Source: Owenia fusiformis (Eukaryota; Annelida; Polychaeta; Sabellida; Oweniidae). From it: DNA of 64,000 nucleotides. The notes under the pieces are model-generated. The model was not told the origin of the DNA, did no database searches, and worked only from the letters and a program-made list of their open reading frames with translations. The stretch spans positions 46,145,885 to 46,209,884 of the forward strand of contig CAIIXF020000001.1 of the NCBI GenBank assembly GCA_903813345.2, given 5' to 3'. Positions 48,401-57,400 of this stretch are shown piece after piece (position 1 is the first letter of the stretch; every line of letters begins with the position of its first letter). The translations under genes and the position numbers were made by a program.

Positions 48401-51400
48401 GAGATTCCTTTTAATGATGGTGCAAATTTCATAACAATTGATGAATTTCTATTATCAGTGTTATGTTTTCCAAAAACGGTGTACTACTGTGCATGTTTCT
48501 TTAATTGACGGCACATTTGCCTTTAATTGGGCGAACGTACAGGTCCCGACGCAATAAGCTTTATTTGATTTAATACACTCAAAAATAAAGTTTGCTATCA
48601 AATCAGAATGTTCATAAAACATAAACCTTGCCTTTGTTTTCCTAATTCTAAAAGCAGGCCAAATAAACTATGATAATCGTTTGACTCTCGAGACTACAGA
48701 ACTTGAACTTGAACATTGAACATGCTAAAATCGAAGTTACCTATAGTTACGCTTGTGAAGTTAATTATATGTTTAACGGCGTGCTGAGCGAATGTATCTA
48801 ATCAAATTTGTGACATACCCATAACATACCATGACATACCCACAATTCTAAGTTTAATATGTAATTTGGATTCGTAAGAAGTATTTCTGTTTTAAACTTA
48901 CCTTTGCTGTCTGAAAAAGATCAATATTCATAGACGGGGATGTTGAAACCTACATTTCCTTTGAATGACCTGCATTTGTACTACGAAATGATCCTGTGGA
49001 GAAAAGTTGATGAATTCCAAACAGCTAGTTCTTGCAAATCTACTAGTATAATCTTACTTTCTAAAAGTATTTCAATGTTAAAAATATCTATTGATATGTT
49101 TCATTTTTAAAATGATCTTTTGCTTCCCTTAACTTATATGTGTGACTTAATGAAGAATGCTGTTTACCACATCAAACTTAAGACGTAAACTTGGCAATTA
49201 CTCGATACATGTTATAGCGCGATTTTCTTTCATTTTCTACAAAAATGGTATGTTTTCGAATGGTCGCTTATGTTAATCTATGACCATGGTATGATTGAAT
49301 ATGAAAGAACTGAACCAAGTATTGTCGACTCGGTTGAATCATAAGATTTATTTTGATTGATTTAATCTCTTCTTGAATTTTAAAACATTTGTCCGAATTA
49401 CATCTGCTATGGAATTAAAGTTCAAATATACCTCAGAATTGCTTATTGAATTAACCTAGCAATTAATTTGAAAATAATTCTATACATAGGTTATATATCA
49501 TAGATCATAGATATGTAAAAAATAAAAATGTGTTTTGAAAGATGAATTGGTAACAAACGTTTTCGTACATGTGCCATTCTTCACCTTCAGCCCACTTAAA
49601 GAGACTCTATTGAGACTTCTCTGTGGCATTTTTTCTTTATTCCTTTTTGTTTTGAATTTTTAACACCATAACATTAACTAACTACTCAATATGCAAATTT
49701 TCACCGCGTAGAATTTTAAAATATTAAGTTTGAAAATTCCATTTTTATAATGGAGCTCAATGGGAAAAACTACATAATTTGAATTATTTTCAAACGTAGC
49801 GGCGCGATTTTGATAAAATTGACAGATATAATAAATATTGGTAAGACAAAATGTTTGATGAAAAATGAAGAAAATTCACCGTCCTGGTTACGCAAACTAT
49901 AGAAAAATCTGAAATAATCATAAAAACCTGTAAAAATAGATTGAAGGGGGTGATATTCATTTTTAATGTGCCTTTCACTACTACAGGGTAACCATAATTT
50001 TGATACTGATTTGATTTTTCAATGAAAATCATTTCTATAGTGTATAGTCAGTTTAAATAATACAATTGGTATATTTCTTTACTGAACAGTGCAATCATTT
50101 ATTTATTTATCAACAGTAATGCAAACTACATATTATACAGTTAGATAAATATTAAAATAATTCTATTAAAATTAAAGCATTGCCAGAATGTGTTGACAGC
50201 TGGCAAAAAATTGAAGAATTTGAAGAAAAATAGCCACCCAATGAACACTTACACCTGCTAATTGCCACTTTGAAAGAGTTTATTCAAGCGAGAAAACTAT
50301 TTGGAAAAACGTAATTTCGGGTTGAACATGGTACCCACCACTCTGGTTACCTTAGCAACCATCTCTCAAGAACCAATCAAAATTGAGGTCCCAAAGGACC
50401 TTATACACCCTCCATTGGGATCTCCCCATGAGAAAAAAATAATTTATCTGATTTTTCAAAATGATTATTCTGCTTTAATTATTACATTTATATGCACACT
50501 AGTAGTATCTTGTTGACCTATATTCAGCACTGTATTGATGTATAGGCCACTTATTAGGGTCATAATTCAATCATGAAGTGTAGAGGCATATGATTCCAAA
50601 CCAGGAAGTATTTTTTTGTCTGTCAAAATCCATTTGCATCCTACACATCCCTACATCTTATCCAAATATGTTACTACATAATGAAATAAAATAGTATATT
50701 CTTTGGTTTTACAAAGTTGTATGATTTTTGATAAGTGTAAAAGTTGTTTTTGGAGCATTTTTCTATAGCCATTTTGTAGGGAAAAAATGATGAAAAAATG
50801 TACAATCTTTTAATTTTAAGTATGACCTGAATCGATTGCAAACTTCATATTTGCACATTTGATAAGATAAACCATTAGTGCCATATTGTGAAATTATTAA
50901 GTTTGCAATCGATTCAGGTCATAGTGTATTTTTGGTATTTGTGTGATAATCAATAGAAACCAATGGCCTCTATTGGGATCTGCTAATATCCTCATGTTAA
51001 GTCAATGAAGCACAGCCCCATGTAAGGCAATACAACCTTACTAAACTAAATGGCCCCTATCTCAGCCTATGTGTGCCCGAGCATTTTAAAATTTCAAAGA
51101 GTTATACCTTATTAGATGCAGTAAAGGAGTTAAATCATTGAGATCTGAATAAATCATGCAAAACATGTTTTATACATATTTCTCATCATTTAGGGTTACC
51201 CAGTAGTTTACAAGCTGACCTTTGCAAAATATATTTCACTTACTATCCTCATTCGCTATCACCCTATCTAGTTTCTTTCCAAATTGGCCTGGATTGCCTG
51301 GTTTATTGGTTTTAGCGAACCGTCCATTTCGTCGAACCATCATTTTGCTAAGGTTGTTTGTGATGAATATACAATATTCAGTTACATATAACTGTACAGC

Positions 51401-54400
51401 AACTTTATGCAAGGGAAGGTAATTGTGTGAGAGCACATAAAGTACATGAAGTATTGACCCACTTGTCTCAGTGAATCTTATAAACAGTGCATAAAGTTTT
51501 TTCTATGCAATGATTGGCTCACAGTTACTTATAGTGTAAGTTATTTTATTTCTATACAGTGTGGAATAGAGTGTATAAACTTTTACAGTTTCAAGCAGGT
51601 TTTAGTGTTTTCTGACCAATGATATATTCAGACTTATTCATTTCACGATTATGTAATACTGACCTACATATCTGTATAGCATATCTTTAAAGCACGAAAT
51701 CCCGTATGACGTAATATAACGAAAATGCGCAGATAATTGATATTTCTTTAATTTTAATTCAACTCACATTGGCCTTTCTTATTTAGAACGTGTTTAAAGT
51801 TCTCATGTTAAGAAAATAAATATGTGGAAAGGCAATGGTTTAAAGCTTATGAAAATGTCAAAATCATAATTCAGTTTTTAAAATAAGATATTGACATGCA
51901 TTCACGCACATGTGACATTATCTCTTTTGGTGCGATTCAAACATAAAAATCTCATAACAGTTATACATATGAATCAATCTTAGCCATGCCTTTCTAATAG
52001 AAGGAACTAAATTTGAATCAAAAAATAATTCTGTGTAAAGATGATTCCCCATAGATATAATAAATGTCAAAAATGTCAAAAAAATTATCAAAAATTAAAT
52101 ACTCACACGCTTTTAAGCACACATGACCTTTTCCCGTTTTGCTCATTTCATTTACCTTGAAAACCAAGGAGATCGAGCGCAATTGCTACATACAACCTTG
52201 ATACGTGTACCAGGTCTATAATTGCATTTTCTCATGGAAGGAACCAAGCAAAAATTATAAAAATAATTCTGCGTAGAGGTGATGCTTCACAAATAATATT
52301 AATGTCAAAAAAGTAATTAATTTCTTCAAAATTAAATAATGACACGCATTTACGCACACATGACCTTTTCCAGTTTTGCTTATTTCATTTACCTTGAAAA
52401 CCAAAGAGACTGGACGCAATTGCCAAATACTTCTTTGATACGCTTGCCAGGTCTATAATTGCATTTTCTCATGGAAGGAACCAAGCAATAATTATAAAAA
52501 TAATTCTATGTTAAGGTGATGCTTCACAAATAATATTAATGTCAAAACTTTAATTCATTTCTTCAAATCCAAATACTGACACGCTTTTACGCACACGTGA
52601 CCTTTTCTCCTTTTGCTCATTTTATTCATCCTAAAAATCAGTGAGCCTTAATACATTGTCCGATACTTCTTTAATACATATCGGGTCTAAAATTGCAGTT
52701 GATCATGAAAGAAATCGAACAATTAGGCCTATTATAAAAATAACTAGACATATAAATTGAACAAGTTCAATTTAAGACTCCAGATTTCAGACTTTTTTTA
52801 AGCTGAGTCATCCAAATACTTGTAAGCTGAGTCATTTAGAATAAGCTGAGTCAGCTAGAATATAGACATTTAGACAACTCTTAAGAATGTTATCTTCGAC
52901 TCCATTGGCTTAACATGGGGATATCATCATATTGACTTTTCGAGACTTAAAACCGCTATAACTATCTAATCAGAAGTTGGATCGAAATTTGGTTTAAAGA
53001 TTCTGATTCCTGAGAAACTTCTACCCTTAATTCATAACTCATACGTTAAATTTGGAGAATTTTTTATTTTGACCTACATTTCGGACACCATATCTCAAAA
53101 GTGGGTCAAAATACTTTCTGACGGCAAAAGGCTAACACTATTAACACACTCTTTGCTACCTGTATACAAAATTTTGAAGCAAATCATTAAAGTGTAATGT
53201 CAGAATCACAAAAATAAGGAAAAACTATGAATATGACCTAGATTTTGACCTAGGCATTTTGGTGTCCAAATTTTAAATCTAGATAGCCTCCGACGTCCCC
53301 TTCTTTTATAGGCTTTCAGAATGTTAAGCTGTACTCAGTTTATATCTGGTATTTTACACTTGGAAAAAGTCATTTTTCCCATTGACTTAACATAGGCACC
53401 AAATTTAGCGATTTTTGAGCTTTCAAAACGCCATAACTTCCGAACCGGAAGTCTGATCTAAATTTGGTTTGCAGATTCGGATTCCTGAGATCATTCTACA
53501 CTTATTTCATAAATCACATGTTGAATTTGGAGAATTTTTTGTTCTGACCTACTTTTCGGACGCCATATCTCAAAATCGATAAGAGTAATCAAAATTCTGA
53601 TGTCATATCTTTGATTCGCCTTTTTCTAAGCTACATGATGAAAAAAAGATGAAGGAGTTACGATGAATATTGACGAAGATATGATGAAGAATGTTGAAAA
53701 TGTAAGATTTGACCTAGTTCTTGACCTTTGACCTAGATAAAAATTTGACCTAATTTCCCAGAAAGCCAGAATCATTCCTTAGTTAACCATGTAAGTTGGT
53801 TTAAGTAAGATGTTATAGTTGGAGAGAAAATGTGTTAGGAGGAAGAAGAAAGAAAGAAAAAGAGGAATAACTAGATTTGTAAATTGAACAAAGTTCAATT
53901 TAAGACTCCAGATTGATTTACTTGAGTAGGTAGCTGAGTAAGTAACTGAGTGGCAAGCTGAGTAAGTAGATGATTAAGTAATTGAGTGAGTAGCTGTGTA
54001 GGTAGCTGAGAAGGAAGCTGAGTAAGTAGCTGAGTAGGTAGCTGAGTAAGTAGCTGAGTAGGTAGCCGAGAAGTAGATAGCTAAGTAGGTAGCCGAGTAG
54101 GTGTGTAGGTAGGTAGGTAAGTAGGAATTTTTGACCGAAAGTCGGATTGAAATTTGGTTTGCAGATTCAGATTCCTGGGAAGATTCTACCCTTATTTCAT
54201 AACTCATACATTAAATTTGGAGATTTTTTTATTTTGACCCACTTTTAGGACGCCATATCTCAAAAATGGGTCAAAATACTTTCTGACGGCAAAAGGCTAT
54301 CACTATAAGCACACTCTTTTCTGCCTGTATACAAAATTTTGAAGCAAATCCTAAAAGTGTAGTGCCAGAATCGTAAAAATAAGGAAAAACTATGAATTTG

Positions 54401-57400
54401 ACCTAGATTTTGACCTAGGCATTTTGGTGTCCAAATATTGAAACTAGGTAGCTTTTGAGGTCCCCTTCTTTTATAGGAATTCATTATCTTAAGCTGTACT
54501 CAGTCTATATCTCGTATTTTACACTTCAAAAAAAATCTTTTTTCCTTGACTTTCTATCAGGATACCATCAGATCGATTTTTCTCGAAATTTCAAAACGCC
54601 ATAACTTCCGAACGGGAAGTCGGATCGAAATTTGGTTTGCAGATTCGGATTCCTGAGAAAATTCTATCCTTAATTCATAACTCATACGTTGAGTTTGGAG
54701 AAATTTTTATTTTGACCTACTTTTCGGACACCATATCTCAAAAGTGGGTCAAAATACTTTCTGACGGCAAAAGGCTACCACTATGAGCACACTCTTGGCT
54801 ATATGTATACAAAATTTCGAAGAATATAATTAATCTGTAGTGTCAGAATCGCAAAAATAAGGAAAAACTTTGAATTTGACCTAGATTTTGACCTAGGCAT
54901 TTTGGTGTCCAAAATTTTATGAAAAGAAGGTCTTGAGGTCCCTTTCTTTTATGGGCTTCCATTATGTTTAGCTGTGCTTAGTCTATATCTCGTATTTTAC
55001 ACTTCAAAAAAATATTTTTTCCCATTGAATTAACATGGGGCACCAAATTTAGCGATTTTTGAATTTTCAAAACGCAATAACTTCTGAACCGGAAGTCAGA
55101 TCGAAATTTGGTTTTCAGATTCGGAATCCTGAGAAAATTTCCTATAAGACTGATATCCTTGACATTGGATTCGGAGAACTTTTTTTTGGACCTCGTTTTC
55201 GGACACTGATATCTCGAAATCGGTTTGAGATACCAAAAAACTAAATCGACCCTAGCTTTTCTACTTTTTTATGAGGAACACAATGAAAAAAACCCAGATC
55301 AAAAATATTGAAGGACGACCGAGATAATGGGAAAAAGTGACAAAGTGCTGGATTTGACCTAGTTCTTGACCTTTGACCTAGATAAAAATTTGACCTAATT
55401 TCCCATAATCCCAGATACATTCCCTAGTTGATCATGTAAGCAGCTTAAAGTAAGTTCTTCTAGTTGGTGAGAAATCTTGTAAGGAGGAAGAATAAGAAAA
55501 AAAATAATAATAATAATAAGAAAACTGGCAAAAGCAATAGACTCCAGATTTTCATCTGGAGTCTAATAAGAAAACAGGCAAAAACAATAGACTCCAGATT
55601 TCATCTGGAGTCTAATTATGTGTAAAGGTGATGTTCTTCAGATCATATAAACATCAAAATTGTAATTCATTTATTGAAAGTTTAATATCCACATGCTTTA
55701 CCGCACACATAACCCTTTCCCTATTTGTTCATTTCATCTATCTTAAAAATCAGTGAGCCTGAACTCATTGCTAAATAATTTTTGATACGAGTCAGCTGCA
55801 GGTCTAAAATTGCATTTGATCATGGAACAAAACGAGCAATCATTATGAAAATAATTCTGTGTAAAGGTGATGTTCCAAAGACAATATATATGTCAATTTG
55901 ATAATTCAGTTACTCAAAATGAAATATTCACAAGCTTTTACGCACACATGATAATTTTCTGAATGACGCTACTTTTTGGATTCAACCATGCATATAACGT
56001 CGTAAAATACACATTTCTACCGAAATTATGCCCAACCGTTTTCGCAGAAAATGTAACAAATGAAGGCATTTTATCGGAACTGATTGATATTTGGTGCTTA
56101 TAAAATATCGTATTTACTTTAACTTTTAAGTGATTCAGACATTTAAAAAAACGATGTTTAATCAATGTTAATTTCGCACGAATATAGGGTACAAAATGAG
56201 TGAAAGTCTCACGTGTTTGATTGCATTTTACTCCCATTCATGTGCATTTTCCTAACATTAAAATGAGATAGTTCGAAAGAAGAGATCAGTAGAATTCTAT
56301 CCGTCACTTTCATTTTCAAATGTTTAAATGTTTACCATTTCAATGTATCTCATAAAGATGGTAGCCAACGGACCAGAAACAAGTAGTGCGATGACGTCAT
56401 ATATCGCTACACTACTTTGATATAAAGTTTGGTAAACAACAATGGGTTTTTTCAATGTGCCGTCCTACTGATTTATGGTTTCGCTTTCATCAATATCAAG
56501 TGGATCGTTGATGTTGCGCTGATGTTCTTTCAAATTCACTAATAATGGACAAATAAAGATAATTTGAATTTTTTGAGCCACAAATCAGGAAAACAATACC
56601 AAAATAGTGATCTGCCCTAAATTTCCTTCAATTTGAGAATAATATAGCCATACTTTGAAGAGATTGGAAAATTATTGCAAAATTCCACATAAGGCGGCGG
56701 CCATTTAAAATTTTAAATCAGATATAATATTTGCAATCTACTCTAAATTGCCTATCATTTGAGTATAATAAAGCTATACTTGAGAAAGATCTCAAAATTA
56801 ACGCAAATTACCATTTTCCTGACCCCCATACATTCCCCCTGCATGGGGGTCATGGTGAATAACTTGGAATAATTATAAAATAGATATAGATCTAGATGTT
56901 GTGAATATATTCACCAATATACATCTTTCCATCAAATATGAAGAAAATCTGTCCACTAGTATTTGAGTTATCTTCCGGACGGACGCACGCACGGATGGAT
57001 GGAGGGCTTCACAATATCCCTACCGAACTTAGTTCGTTGGGATAAAGAGCACCTAAAAGATATACATGTACAACCAACCAGGTAATCATCATTATGTAGA
57101 TGTGCGGGCCTATTATTTTTGGAAAATATCGATATTCTTTACGTTTAGGCCTCTTGATTCTTGCGTAAAACACAATTTTATTCAATTCAGCTGAGACTGA
57201 AAGATTTGATGATTTTTTTGATTTTTTTTAACTTTAAATATGCAATTTACTTCTTACCTCAGAGCACTCGTTCGTAGATAAAGTTTCATTACAATGGAAT
57301 CGTTCAAACAATCCTCCAATAATTGTCTGTACTTCATCCCGGCCCAATGATTCCTTGTTGGCAGAAACATCCAAATAAGACAACAAATTGTGAAAATTAT

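Larger units (their letters stand above)
52750..55613. repeat. Two adjacent repeat elements with a 470 bp unit
   Basis: Each starts with AATTGAACA and AGTTCAATTTAAGACTCC (52756 and 53882). Five copies of a block around GGATCGAAATTTGGTTTGCA (near 52980, 53455, 54145, 54620, 55090) define a period of about 470 bp, with CATATCTCAAAA and TTTGACCTAGATTTTGACCT in each. The second element ends in a hairpin AGACTCCAGAT...ATCTGGAGTCT. Confidence 0.75.

Noticed and set aside
53974-54207. Frame encoding SATY repeats
   Set aside because: It is a translation of the 12 bp GTAGCTGAGTAA repeat.
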